Positions 40,339-48,396 of a DNA stretch of 64,000 nucleotides are shown one piece after another; position 1 is the stretch's first letter, and each line of letters opens with the position of its first letter. The stretch covers positions 124,001-188,000 of the forward strand of contig JAFLCN010000003.1 in assembly GCA_017303555.1 (NCBI GenBank), in the 5' to 3' direction. The translations under genes and the position numbers were made by a program. This stretch comes from Planctomycetota bacterium. GTDB taxonomy: Bacteria > Planctomycetota > Phycisphaerae > Phycisphaerales > UBA1924. Below the pieces are notes generated by a model. The model ran no database searches and was not told where the DNA came from. It was given only the letters and a program-made list of their open reading frames with translations.

Positions 40339-41820
40339 ATGCCATCCCCACGCCCCGAAACCTGGTCTCTCTCCGATCGCCTTGCCTGGGCCCGCGCCTT
40401 CCGCATCGCCCTCGCCACGCATCAGGATGAACTGATCGACCTCATCGCCCGCGACATGGACAAGCCCGCGTTCGAGGCGCTCATGGGCGACATCCTCCCC
40501 TTGCTCACCGCCTGCAAGTGGAGCGAAAAGCGCGCCGGTTCGCTGCTTTCTCCCCGCCGCCTTCGTCACGGCGGCATCTTCTCCCTCGCCAACAAAGCTC
40601 TTCTCACCCGCGCCCCGCTCGGCCACATCGCGATCATCGCAACCTGGAACTACCCGATCCAGCTCCTCGGCATCGAATTGCTCCAAGCCCTCGTCACCGG
40701 CAACCGCGTCACCGTCAAACCTTCCGAAAACGCCCCGCGTTCGCAAACGCTCCTCCTCGAACTCGCGCGCGATGCGGGCAAATCCTGCAACATGCCCGCC
40801 GATCAGCTCGTCTGGACTCCCGCCACCCGCGAAGCCGGCGCGACGCTCTTGAAAGACGCGCACTTCGATCACGTCGTCTTCACCGGCTCGACAGGAGTGG
40901 GGGTCGCCATCGCCGAAACCCTCGCGCCGACGATGACCTCCAGCACGCTCGAACTCTCCGGCCGCGACAGCGCATTCGTGCTCGATGATGCCGACCCTGA
41001 ACTCGCCGCCAGCGCGATCTGGGGCGGCGTCGAGATGAACACCGGCCAGACCTGCATGGCCCCCCGCCGCGCACTCGTCGATGAAAAGATCTACGCCGAT
41101 TTCGTCCGCCGCATCGCTTCCCGCGCCGGCGCTGCCCGTCCGCGTCCGCTCATCAACGAGCAGGCCGCATCGCAGTGCTACGAACTCGCCCGCGCCTGCC
41201 AGTCCGAAGGTGGCCGCTCGCTCGCCGGCGTGATCGAAGCGCCTTCCGCCGATTCCCGCGGCCGTCTCCGCTGCCTGCGTCCGATGGTCTTCGCCGATTG
41301 TCCGCGCACCGCCAAGCTCGTCGAAGGCCGCCACTTCGGCCCGCTGCTCACGGTCATTCCGGTCCGCGATCTCGAAGATGCTCTGCGCATTCACGACAGC
41401 GTCGATCAGGTCCTCAATACCAGCGTCTTCACCCGCAATCCGGCCCGCATCGAATCCTTCCGTCACCGCCTGCGTTCCACCATCATCACGATCAACGACT
41501 GCCTTTTGCCCACCATCCACCCCTCCGTCGGTCTGGCCGGCCACGGCATGTCGGGCTGGGGCATCACCAAGGGTGAAGCCGGCCTGCTCGCCATGACCCG
41601 CCCGATCTACACCACCCAGACCGTTCCCCTCTTCCGGTTCTCGATGGAAGCAGTCACGCCGAGCATCGAAAAGGGCATGTCCAAGTTCATCAAGTTCTGG
41701 TACGGAGCCCAGAAACCGGCCAACGCCGCCTCCCGTGCGGCCTCCAGCCCCGCTCCTGCTGCGTCCGAGTCTCAGGCTCGACCGCTCCCCCAGCCCGTCG
41801 CAAGTTCTGCTGCCGAATAG
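40339..41820 (+). CDS. Aldehyde dehydrogenase, probably C30 carotenoid aldehyde dehydrogenase
   Basis: A 493-residue NAD(P)-dependent aldehyde dehydrogenase. It has A-T-W-N-Y-P-I-Q for cofactor binding, V-T-V-K-P-S-E-N, F-T-G-S-T-G-V-G, the general base in L-E-L-S-G-R-D-S, and catalytic Cys in M-N-T-G-Q-T-C-M. F-G-P-L-L-T-V and N-D-C-L-L-P lie near the end. An Ala/Pro/Ser-rich tail of about 35 residues is added. It lies 90 bp before a CrtN/CrtP-type oxidase. By analogy with the planctomycete and staphylococcal pathways it probably oxidises 4,4'-diapolycopenal-type aldehydes to acids. The start at 40339 comes straight after a repeat array with no Shine-Dalgarno. Confidence 0.87.
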   Translation: MPSPRPETWSLSDRLAWARAFRIALATHQDELIDLIARDMDKPAFEALMGDILPLLTACKWSEKRAGSLLSPRRLRHGGIFSLANKALLTRAPLGHIAIIATWNYPIQLLGIELLQALVTGNRVTVKPSENAPRSQTLLLELARDAGKSCNMPADQLVWTPATREAGATLLKDAHFDHVVFTGSTGVGVAIAETLAPTMTSSTLELSGRDSAFVLDDADPELAASAIWGGVEMNTGQTCMAPRRALVDEKIYADFVRRIASRAGAARPRPLINEQAASQCYELARACQSEGGRSLAGVIEAPSADSRGRLRCLRPMVFADCPRTAKLVEGRHFGPLLTVIPVRDLEDALRIHDSVDQVLNTSVFTRNPARIESFRHRLRSTIITINDCLLPTIHPSVGLAGHGMSGWGITKGEAGLLAMTRPIYTTQTVPLFRFSMEAVTPSIEKGMSKFIKFWYGAQKPANAASRAASSPAPAASESQARPLPQPVASSAAE

Positions 41821-41910
41821 AAGACTTTTGGGTCCGGAATGAAATACCATGCCCGTCGGTCCTCTTTGCCCCTCTGAAATTTGCCCTTTGGCCCTTTGAG
41901 TTTTCACCCC

Positions 41911-43572
41911 ATGCCCACTCCCAACGTCGTCGTCATCGGTGGAGGCCTTGCCGGTCTCGCGGCAGCAGCCGAACTTTCCACAGCCGGCGTCAAGGTCACG
42001 CTCGTCGAATCCAACAAGCACCTCGGTGGCAAGATGAACCTGCTCGAAGAGCAGGGCTTCAAGTTCGACATGGGCCCGACCATCCTCACCATGCCGCAGG
42101 TCTTGAAAGGCATCATCCGCCGCAGTGGCCGCCGCGTTGAAGACCTCATCGACTTCGTCGATCTCGACCCGCAGTGGCGCTGCCACTTCGAAGACGGCAC
42201 CGTCATCGACCTCCGCAAAGACGTCAACACCTTCGCGCAGCAGCTCGATCAGCAGTTCCCGAACACCAAGCCCGGCGACGGCTACAAGCAGTTCATCGAG
42301 TACAGCCGCAAGCTCTACCGCCTGAGCGAAAAGGTCTTCTTCTATAAGGATCTCGGTGCCGCGACCGACCTCATGTTCAGCCCGCCCAAGGCCAAGGGCA
42401 TCGGTGGCGACCTGATGACGATGGTCGCGACCATGCACTCGACCGTTGCCGCACAGATCGAAAAGCACGTGCCCGAGCCGCACCTGCGCCAGGTGATGGA
42501 GCACTTCCTCCAGTACGTCGGCAGCAGCCCGTTCATGGCACCGAGCATCCTCTCGCTCATCGCGGCAGCGCAGGTCGATTACGGCTGCTGGTACTCGATG
42601 GCCCCGAAAAAGGATGGCGTCCCCCTCGACGGCGGCACCCGCTGCGTTGCCCGCGCTCTCGCGCAAATCGGTAAGGAACAAGGCGTCAACTACATCACCG
42701 GCCGCCGCGTGAGCCGCATCGTCGAGCGCGATGGCAAAGTCATCGGCGTTGAACTCGAATCTGCCAACGGCCAATCGAATGGGCAGAACGGCAAACCCGC
42801 CGATTTCATTCCCGCCGATGCGGTCGTCTCCAACTGCGATGTCCAGCGCACCAATCGCGATCTGCTCGCAGCGCCCGCGGCACGAGCCGAACAGCGCTCG
42901 ATCGCCAAGAAGTACACGCCCGCCTGTAGCGGCGTCGTCCTCTATCTCGGCCTCAACAAGCAGTACGACCACGTCAGCCATCACAACTTCTTCTTCAGCA
43001 AGAACAGCCACGAAGAGTTCAACGACATCTACACCCGCGGCATCCCCGCTCGCGATCCAACCCTCTACATCGCCGCACCTTCCCGCAGCGATCCGACCCA
43101 GGCCCCTCCCGGTGGCGAAGCTCTTTACGTCCTCATCCACACGCCCTACATCCGCGACGGCCAGAAGTGGGACGGCCCCGGTGGACTCATGGATCAGTAC
43201 AAGCCCGTCGTCCTCGACAAGATGCGCCGCATGGGCTTCGCCGACATCGATCGCCACATCGTGATCGAGCGCACGCTCAGCCCCGCTGGCATCGAAAAGA
43301 TGTACAACGCCGAAGGCGGCGCGATCTACGGCCTCGCCTCCCACGGCCGCATGCACGGCGGCTTCAAGCCCAAAAACCGCTCGCGCGTCTACAAGAACCT
43401 CTACCTCGCCGGCGGCAGCGCCAACCCCGGCCCGGGAACCCCCATGGTCATGATGTCCGGAGTCACCGCCGCAAACTGCCTGCTCGAAGATTGGAAACTC
43501 CCGCTTCCAACCGAGTCCGGCCGCTCCGTCACATCGATGGTGGAAGCCAAAGCAGAACCAGTTGCGGTGTAA
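41911..43572 (+). CDS. CrtN/CrtP-type carotenoid desaturase or oxidase
   Basis: A 553-residue FAD-dependent enzyme of the phytoene-desaturase family. The first strand N-V-V-V-I-G-G-G-L-A-G-L-A-A-A-A-E-L and V-E-S-N-K-H-L-G-G-K-M-N bind FAD. F-D-M-G-P-T-I-L-T-M-P follows, and then the C-terminal L-Y-L-A-G-G-S-A-N-P-G-P-G-T-P. It lies next to an aldehyde dehydrogenase, and an acyltransferase and glycosyltransferase lie 4-5 kb on, so it is placed in a C30 carotenoid pathway. It shares the fold with the gene at 28773; the two probably divide desaturation (CrtN) and terminal oxidation (CrtP). The ATG at 41911 is preceded by CTTTGGCC-type repeats. Confidence 0.88.
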   Translation: MPTPNVVVIGGGLAGLAAAAELSTAGVKVTLVESNKHLGGKMNLLEEQGFKFDMGPTILTMPQVLKGIIRRSGRRVEDLIDFVDLDPQWRCHFEDGTVIDLRKDVNTFAQQLDQQFPNTKPGDGYKQFIEYSRKLYRLSEKVFFYKDLGAATDLMFSPPKAKGIGGDLMTMVATMHSTVAAQIEKHVPEPHLRQVMEHFLQYVGSSPFMAPSILSLIAAAQVDYGCWYSMAPKKDGVPLDGGTRCVARALAQIGKEQGVNYITGRRVSRIVERDGKVIGVELESANGQSNGQNGKPADFIPADAVVSNCDVQRTNRDLLAAPAARAEQRSIAKKYTPACSGVVLYLGLNKQYDHVSHHNFFFSKNSHEEFNDIYTRGIPARDPTLYIAAPSRSDPTQAPPGGEALYVLIHTPYIRDGQKWDGPGGLMDQYKPVVLDKMRRMGFADIDRHIVIERTLSPAGIEKMYNAEGGAIYGLASHGRMHGGFKPKNRSRVYKNLYLAGGSANPGPGTPMVMMSGVTAANCLLEDWKLPLPTESGRSVTSMVEAKAEPVAV

Positions 43573-43612
43573 TTTGGAGTGACAGTTCGGCCACCGTGGC
43601 GGGTAGCGAATC

Positions 43613-44212
43613 ATGCCGAGCATCCTCATTCTCGCGGGACCGAACGGCGCGGGTAAGACGACGATCTCCCGCGAAGTTCTGGCGAACACGCTCGGTATCA
43701 CCGAATTCGTGAACGCCGATGTCATCGCGGCCGGTCTTTCAGGATTTGATCCGGAGAGAGTCGCCTTCGCGGCCGGTCGGATCATGCTCGCGCGATTACG
43801 AGAGCTCGCCGAATCAAGATCAACCTTCGCATTTGAATCAACACTTGCAAGTCGCACGTTCGCTCCGTGGCTTTCGGGCTTGGTCTCGCACGGGTGGAGT
43901 GTGTATGTGCTCTACACCTGGCTTCACTCTCCCGAATTAGCAGTGCGGCGTGTGAAGGCTCGCTTTGCGAAAGGTGGCCATTACGTGCCGCCGGATGTTG
44001 TGGAAAGAAGGTACTTTCGCTCCGCGGCGAACTTCTGGCATCTGTACCGGCCGATCGCCACGCGATGGGTCTTGCGTGACAACTCGACGGCCGTTCCAAT
44101 AGAAATTGCCATTGGACAGCGGCTTCAGACCGATCGCATTCAAGAGCCAACAATCTTCCGTTCCTTCATGGAGTGCGCCGATGCCGGTCCGCAAGCAAAC
44201 GAAGTCGATTGA
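43613..44212 (+). CDS. Zeta-toxin-like P-loop kinase
   Basis: A 199-residue P-loop protein. Walker A is I-L-A-G-P-N-G-A-G-K-T-T (residues 6-17). Further zeta-toxin-type features are F-V-N-A-D-V-I-A-A-G-L (the N-A-D substrate motif), F-E-S-T-L-A-S-R (the F-E-T/S-T-L motif), and the arginine-rich R-V-K-A-R-F-A-K-G-G-H-Y-V-P-P-D-V-V-E-R-R-Y. Zeta toxins phosphorylate UDP-N-acetylglucosamine and block wall synthesis; chromosomal relatives of this short type may have other substrates. It overlaps a small basic ORF by 32 bp, typical of a toxin-antitoxin pair. Confidence 0.8.
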   Translation: MPSILILAGPNGAGKTTISREVLANTLGITEFVNADVIAAGLSGFDPERVAFAAGRIMLARLRELAESRSTFAFESTLASRTFAPWLSGLVSHGWSVYVLYTWLHSPELAVRRVKARFAKGGHYVPPDVVERRYFRSAANFWHLYRPIATRWVLRDNSTAVPIEIAIGQRLQTDRIQEPTIFRSFMECADAGPQANEVD

Positions 44213-44369
44213 CGAGCTCTTCGCCAGCGGCAAAGAAATCACGGCCGCGATGCGCCGCGCCGTCCGTGCGGCCATCGGTCCGACCGCGCCGAAGCGACAA
44301 CCCGTGAAGTCGGCCGCGAAGCCCGCGGGCAAGAAATCGGCTTCTCGGTCCGGTCGGCGCGCCGCGTAG
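44181..44369 (+). CDS. Small basic protein, putative antitoxin partner
   Basis: 62 residues, overlapping the 3' end of the zeta-toxin-like gene by 32 bp in another frame. The N-terminal half, S-I-D-E-L-F-A-S-G-K-E-I-T-A-A-M-R-R-A-V, is a predicted amphipathic helix pair. The C-terminal half is a Lys/Ala/Arg-rich, probably disordered tail. Its position and size suggest the antitoxin or an accessory protein of the pair. There is no similarity to epsilon antitoxin that I can see. The start ATG at 44181 lies ten bases after a GGAG. Confidence 0.55.
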   Translation: MPVRKQTKSIDELFASGKEITAAMRRAVRAAIGPTAPKRQPVKSAAKPAGKKSASRSGRRAA

Positions 44370-44389
44370 ATTGCTCCTTATCGTTCAGC

Positions 44390-45238
44390 ATGCTTGAGTT
44401 GAACGAAGTTCCGGTTGCTTCGCAGGCGCCTTCCGTGCCGCAGTCCGCGCAGCGCGGCAGTCGGATGCAGCCCGCGTCCCCGTCGGATTGGCCGGGACTC
44501 GAAGGCTTCGACGATCCGAAGGTGCTGCAGGCACGCGTCGATCGTGTTCCGGTCTGGTTTCACGAGTTCGAACTTCCCGGAGGCGTCTGGACCCGGGGCT
44601 ACTACAAGCCCGCCCCCAAACTCCACCGCTTCTGCCTTCCCGAACGCCTCGATGGCCAGCGCGTGCTCGATGTTGGCGCGTGGGACGGCTTTTTCACCTT
44701 TGAGTGCGAAAAACGCGGCGCTGCTTCGGTCACGTCGATGGATGTGTGGGACCCCGCGATCAACGCGACCAGCGAGGGATACGCCGTGGCGCATCGCGCC
44801 CTGAACTCGCGCGCCGTTCCGATCCGGGGCTCGGTACACGATCTCGATCCGGCAGTTCACGGACAGTTCGATCTTGTTCTGTATCTCGGCGTTCTCTACC
44901 ACCTGACCAATCCGTTCGAATCGCTCCAGAAACTCCGCGCGGTGACGAAGAAGACGCTCATCGTCGAGACGGCGTCCGACATGCAGCTCACCTCCGGCCC
45001 CGCGCTCGCGTTCTATCCCGGTTCGGAACTCAACGGCGACGGCTCGAACTGGTTCGCACCAAACGCCAGCGCCCTCGTGGGCATGTGCAAGGCCGCGGGC
45101 TTCCGTAATGCGAAGGTCGTGTGGTCCATGGGTCCGCTCACACGAGCAACCCGCGCCGCCATCCGGTTCGTCCGCGACCGCGAAAACCCGCTCCGGGGCA
45201 TCGCCCGGGGCCGGCTCGTCGTCCACGCCACGGTGTAA
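44390..45238 (+). CDS. SAM-dependent methyltransferase, CmoB-like/DUF1698 type
   Basis: A 282-residue Rossmann methyltransferase. The SAM loop is V-L-D-V-G-A-W-D-G-F-F-T-F-E-C-E, with the acidic strand end V-T-S-M-D-V-W-D, and L-V-L-Y-L-G-V-L-Y-H-L-T-N-P-F-E-S-L after it. The last stretch is highly characteristic of CmoB-related enzymes (F-x-x-V-L-Y-H). The N-terminal part with W-F-H-E-F-E-L-P-G-G-V-W-T is shared with its neighbour. CmoB itself modifies wobble uridine in tRNA, but a sugar or natural-product substrate is equally possible here. The next gene is a tandem paralogue. Confidence 0.8.
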   Translation: MLELNEVPVASQAPSVPQSAQRGSRMQPASPSDWPGLEGFDDPKVLQARVDRVPVWFHEFELPGGVWTRGYYKPAPKLHRFCLPERLDGQRVLDVGAWDGFFTFECEKRGAASVTSMDVWDPAINATSEGYAVAHRALNSRAVPIRGSVHDLDPAVHGQFDLVLYLGVLYHLTNPFESLQKLRAVTKKTLIVETASDMQLTSGPALAFYPGSELNGDGSNWFAPNASALVGMCKAAGFRNAKVVWSMGPLTRATRAAIRFVRDRENPLRGIARGRLVVHATV

Positions 45239-45280
45239 GGCCGGCGCCGTCCGCAGCGCCGATGCTTCTTATCATCGTGT

Positions 45281-46126
45281 ATGGTCGAGCTCAGAGAACC
45301 GCCCGCCGCGGCACATCCCGCATCCATTCAGACGCCGAAGGAATTCGGCGGGCTCCGTCAGCCCGCGTCCCCTCTCGACTGGCCCGATCTTGACAATCTT
45401 GATCATCCGGCAGCGCTGCAGGCCCGCATCGACCGCGTTCCGGTCTGGCACCACCGCTACCAGCTCCCCGGCGGCGTCTGGACCAAGGGTCCTTTCCTTC
45501 CCGGCGATCGCCTGCACCGCATCGGACTCCCCGAACGCCTCGACGGCAAGACCGTGCTCGATGTCGGCGCGTGGGACGGTTTTTACACCTTCGAGTGCGA
45601 GCGGCGCGGCGCGCAGGTGACCTCCGCCGATACGTGGAATCCCGAACACCTCGTCACGAGCGAGGGATACGCGATCGCGCACCGCGTGCTCAAGTCGCGT
45701 GCGAAGCCCGTGCAGGTCTCGGTGCACGATCTCGATCCCGCCGTACACGGCCGATTCGATATTGTCCTTTTCCTCGGCGTGCTCTACCACCTGACCAATC
45801 CCTTCGAAGCCCTGCAGAAACTCCGGGCCGTCACCAAGCACACGCTCATCGTCGAAACCGCATCCGACATGCGGCTGGCCTCGACTCCCGCGTTGGGTTT
45901 CTATCCGGGCTCGGAGCTCGAGAACGACAACACCAACTGGTTCGCGCCCAACGCGCGGGCGCTCGAGGGCATGTGCCGCGCCGCCGGGTTCCGCGAGGCG
46001 AAGCTCTATTGGCAGATGAGCCTGCCCAAAGCGATCGCGCGGGCCGGCTACCGGCTGGTGCGTCTGGGCGCGAATCCGATCAAGTCGTTCAACCGGGGCC
46101 GGATCGTCGTCCACGCGACGGTGTAA
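45281..46126 (+). CDS. SAM-dependent methyltransferase, tandem paralogue
   Basis: 281 residues, collinear with the preceding gene over the whole length. Shared stretches include D-R-V-P-V-W, L-P-G-G-V-W-T, V-L-D-V-G-A-W-D-G-F-Y-T-F-E-C-E, S-V-H-D-L-D-P-A-V-H-G and L-G-V-L-Y-H-L-T-N-P-F-E-A. Also shared are L-I-V-E-T-A-S-D-M and N-W-F-A-P-N-A. The C-terminus has R-I-V-V-H-A-T-V in place of R-L-V-V-H-A-T-V. The pair clearly arose by duplication and has diverged mostly at the N-terminus and in the last helices. The substrates may differ. A 42-bp gap separates them, so they are likely co-transcribed. Confidence 0.8.
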   Translation: MVELREPPAAAHPASIQTPKEFGGLRQPASPLDWPDLDNLDHPAALQARIDRVPVWHHRYQLPGGVWTKGPFLPGDRLHRIGLPERLDGKTVLDVGAWDGFYTFECERRGAQVTSADTWNPEHLVTSEGYAIAHRVLKSRAKPVQVSVHDLDPAVHGRFDIVLFLGVLYHLTNPFEALQKLRAVTKHTLIVETASDMRLASTPALGFYPGSELENDNTNWFAPNARALEGMCRAAGFREAKLYWQMSLPKAIARAGYRLVRLGANPIKSFNRGRIVVHATV

Positions 46127-46128
46127 GT

Positions 46129-47325
46129 TCATTCCTCACAAAGAAGCGCGTTGTAGTAGCCGACGAAGAAAACGAAGTCGGTGTCATCGACGAGGCCGTC
46201 GCCGTTCCAGTCGCAAAGCTTGCTCGCATCGGGCACAACAAGGGCGTTGTACGAAGGGACGAACTCGACGAAGTCGGCATCATCAACGAGGCCATCTTCG
46301 TTGAGGTCGCCGGGGCAATAGGCATCGACGGTCAGCGTGCCGATGGCGAAGCCGCCGCACTGGTTGCCGGTGTCGAACGAGTAGCCGCCGGCATCGGCGG
46401 GGATGAACGGGTCGATGACCATGACCTCGGAGATCGCGCCGAGCATGCGGCCGCCTTCGGGGATGTTCACGTCATCCTTTCGCCACTGATAGTGGCGCGG
46501 ACCGGGTCCGTCGACGAGGCAGCGGAACACTACGCGATCGCCCGTGCGGGGCCGAAAGGGAACGGAGAACTCTGCGGGCGCGAGCGAGCCGCACTCGGTC
46601 GTGCTCCAGTCGTTGAAGTTCCACGATTCGATGTCCTGATTTGCGGTTGCGCCGCCGGCGCCGCCGGTGAAGCCGACCCAGGTGCAGCCGCCGTCAAAGA
46701 GAGAGTTGCCATCGTCGAGCGTGTCCAGATCGAGCGGGCAGAAAAGGACGGGCTCATCCTCCAGATAGACGAAGAGCACGCCGGGGATGTACTCGATCTT
46801 GACATCGAGCGAGATGTTGCCGGCGATCCAGTCGGGGACGATCGCGTGCGCGAGCGAGAACTGATCTTCGGGAGAATTGGAATCGGCGCCGCGCGTCTGC
46901 ACGCTGATGTGCATGCCGGGGAACTCTTCGGAGAAGATGAAGGTGTCGAACTCGATGGCGACCGAGCGCGGGATGCCTCCGTAGCCGATGTCGGACCCGC
47001 CGCCGCCGAGTGCTTCATCGCTGTCGGCCTGAAGCACAAACGCAAAGCCGTCGGCGTTGCCGTCGTTGATGTTGAATCGGAAAGTCGTCACGAAGCCACT
47101 GCCGACAGCGGCCTGCGTCGTCTTGTACCACGCAGCGCCCGCGCCTTCGAAACCGGCTTCTGTGAGGCGGAGCTTGTTGTCCGAAATCTGCGCGGTGCCG
47201 ACGAGCGAAAGCGCGCTCGGGTCGGCGAAGTCGCTGTACTGGAAGACCGCGCCGCACTGGGCGAAAGCCGCGGTGCCTGCGCACATGGATGTCGCGAGGA
47301 CGATTGAACGAAGGCCGGTATGCAT
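46129..47325 (-). CDS. Secreted L-type lectin-like protein with Ig-like and dockerin-like domains
   Basis: A 398-residue exported protein with a signal peptide ending S-M-C-A-G-T-A-A-F-A. Residues about 22-230 look like a legume/L-type lectin jelly roll, with F-R-F-N-I-N-D-G-N-A-D-G-F-A-F-V-L-Q and S-V-A-I-E-F-D-T-F. These are the classic metal/sugar-binding D-G-x-A-F and E-F-D strands. A second domain, Y-Q-W-R-K-D-D-V-N-I-P-E-G, is Ig-like (W-x-K-D-x-x-x-I). The end holds two dockerin-like repeats (D-L-N-E-D-G-L-V-D-D-A-D-F and D-W-N-G-D-G-L-V-D-D-T-D-F). It probably binds a glycan at the cell surface. Confidence 0.85.
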   Translation of the reverse strand: MHTGLRSIVLATSMCAGTAAFAQCGAVFQYSDFADPSALSLVGTAQISDNKLRLTEAGFEGAGAAWYKTTQAAVGSGFVTTFRFNINDGNADGFAFVLQADSDEALGGGGSDIGYGGIPRSVAIEFDTFIFSEEFPGMHISVQTRGADSNSPEDQFSLAHAIVPDWIAGNISLDVKIEYIPGVLFVYLEDEPVLFCPLDLDTLDDGNSLFDGGCTWVGFTGGAGGATANQDIESWNFNDWSTTECGSLAPAEFSVPFRPRTGDRVVFRCLVDGPGPRHYQWRKDDVNIPEGGRMLGAISEVMVIDPFIPADAGGYSFDTGNQCGGFAIGTLTVDAYCPGDLNEDGLVDDADFVEFVPSYNALVVPDASKLCDWNGDGLVDDTDFVFFVGYYNALLCEE

Positions 47326-47529
47326 CAGAGAACCCCTTCCGCGGCGGGCCGCGAGGTTGAAGCAAAATGATACTGCATCATGCAAGTGTCTGGAAAGACT
47401 CCGATTGCGTTCGAGCGTGTCAAGAGTGCAGATTTCGACGCGGAATTGGGCCAGAGAGCCATTTTTCGGACGTAAGCAGGGATGAAACACTGTCCGCCGG
47501 TGTGACCCGCCCAACCATTCCAGCTCTCG

Positions 47530-48396
47530 ATGACGACGCACCCAACCAACGCGCCCGACTTCATCCCCGCGGCGTACTCCGCGCGGTTTATCCATTACTT
47601 CAACAAGTTTGTGCGGCGGATGTTTCGGAAGGGGTTTCATGCGGTTCGGATTCTGCCCGAGCATGCGGGCGCGTTGGCGGAGATGAATGGGCGGGATGGG
47701 CCTTTGCTGGTTTTGCTCAGCCACAGTTCGTGGTGGGATCCGCTTTTGAGCCTTGTGCTGCACATGCACGATTCGCCTTTGCGTGAGCCGATGGCGCCGA
47801 TGGATGCGTCGCAGCTGCGCAAGTTTGGGATCTTCAAGAAGATCGGGATCTTCGGGCTTGATCCGGATGATCCGAAGAGTCTCGAGGCGATGGGGACGTA
47901 CGTCGCGGAGAAGTTTGCGGCGAATCCGAAGTGCTCGCTTTGGATCACGCCGCAGGGGCGATTCACGGATGTGCGAAAGCCGATCGAGATCCGGCCGGGC
48001 GGGGCGGCAATCGCGGCGAAGACTCCGGGGATTTCGGTGCTGGTGCTGGCGGTTGAGTATGGGTTCTGGACCGACCAGAAGCCCGAGGTGTTTTTGAGCT
48101 GGAAGCCGGTGCACGTTGCCGCGGGGCGTGAAGGATCGACGGCGGCGTGGCATCGCGCGATCCTGGAGGCGATGGGGGAGAACAACCGGATTCTGGCGGA
48201 AGCGGTCATGTCGCGCGACCCCTCGAAATTTCTGCCGGTCTTTGACTCCGGCGGCGCGGCGGCGACGAACTGGTGGTACGACCTCTGGCTTCGTTTGCGG
48301 GGCCGGTCTTCGCGCGTGGAAGACCGGCACTTTGCCCAGTCCCCATCTGCAATCTCGGCAACCGGTTCAGAAGCGACACCTTCCTCCCACCAATGA
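47530..48396 (+). CDS. PlsC-like acyltransferase, possible carotenoid acyltransferase
   Basis: A 288-residue PlsC-family acyltransferase. The catalytic block is H-S-S-W-W-D-P (HX4D), and the second motif is P-Q-G-R-F-T-D in place of the common P-E-G-T-R-S. It lacks a clear transmembrane helix. Members transfer acyl groups to glycerophosphate or to a carotenoid sugar. The ATGA overlap with a CrtQ-like glycosyltransferase downstream, and carotenoid genes 4 kb upstream, suggest the CrtO-type role of acylating a glycosylated C30 carotenoid. Phospholipid synthesis is the alternative. The ATG at 47530 follows C-T-C-G with no strong Shine-Dalgarno. Confidence 0.78.
   Translation: MTTHPTNAPDFIPAAYSARFIHYFNKFVRRMFRKGFHAVRILPEHAGALAEMNGRDGPLLVLLSHSSWWDPLLSLVLHMHDSPLREPMAPMDASQLRKFGIFKKIGIFGLDPDDPKSLEAMGTYVAEKFAANPKCSLWITPQGRFTDVRKPIEIRPGGAAIAAKTPGISVLVLAVEYGFWTDQKPEVFLSWKPVHVAAGREGSTAAWHRAILEAMGENNRILAEAVMSRDPSKFLPVFDSGGAAATNWWYDLWLRLRGRSSRVEDRHFAQSPSAISATGSEATPSSHQ

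Noticed and set aside
40192..43857. Open frame of 1221 codons on the minus strand opposite the aldehyde dehydrogenase and desaturase genes
   Set aside because: It is the mirror of two well-supported plus-strand genes in GC-rich DNA, and its translation is Gly/Arg/Asp/Val-rich without any domain. It runs through the dispersed repeat as well.
46129..48330. A 733-residue frame that extends the lectin gene upstream
   Set aside because: The signal peptide at 47325 marks the true start. The extra part is antisense to the acyltransferase gene and is Arg/Pro-rich.
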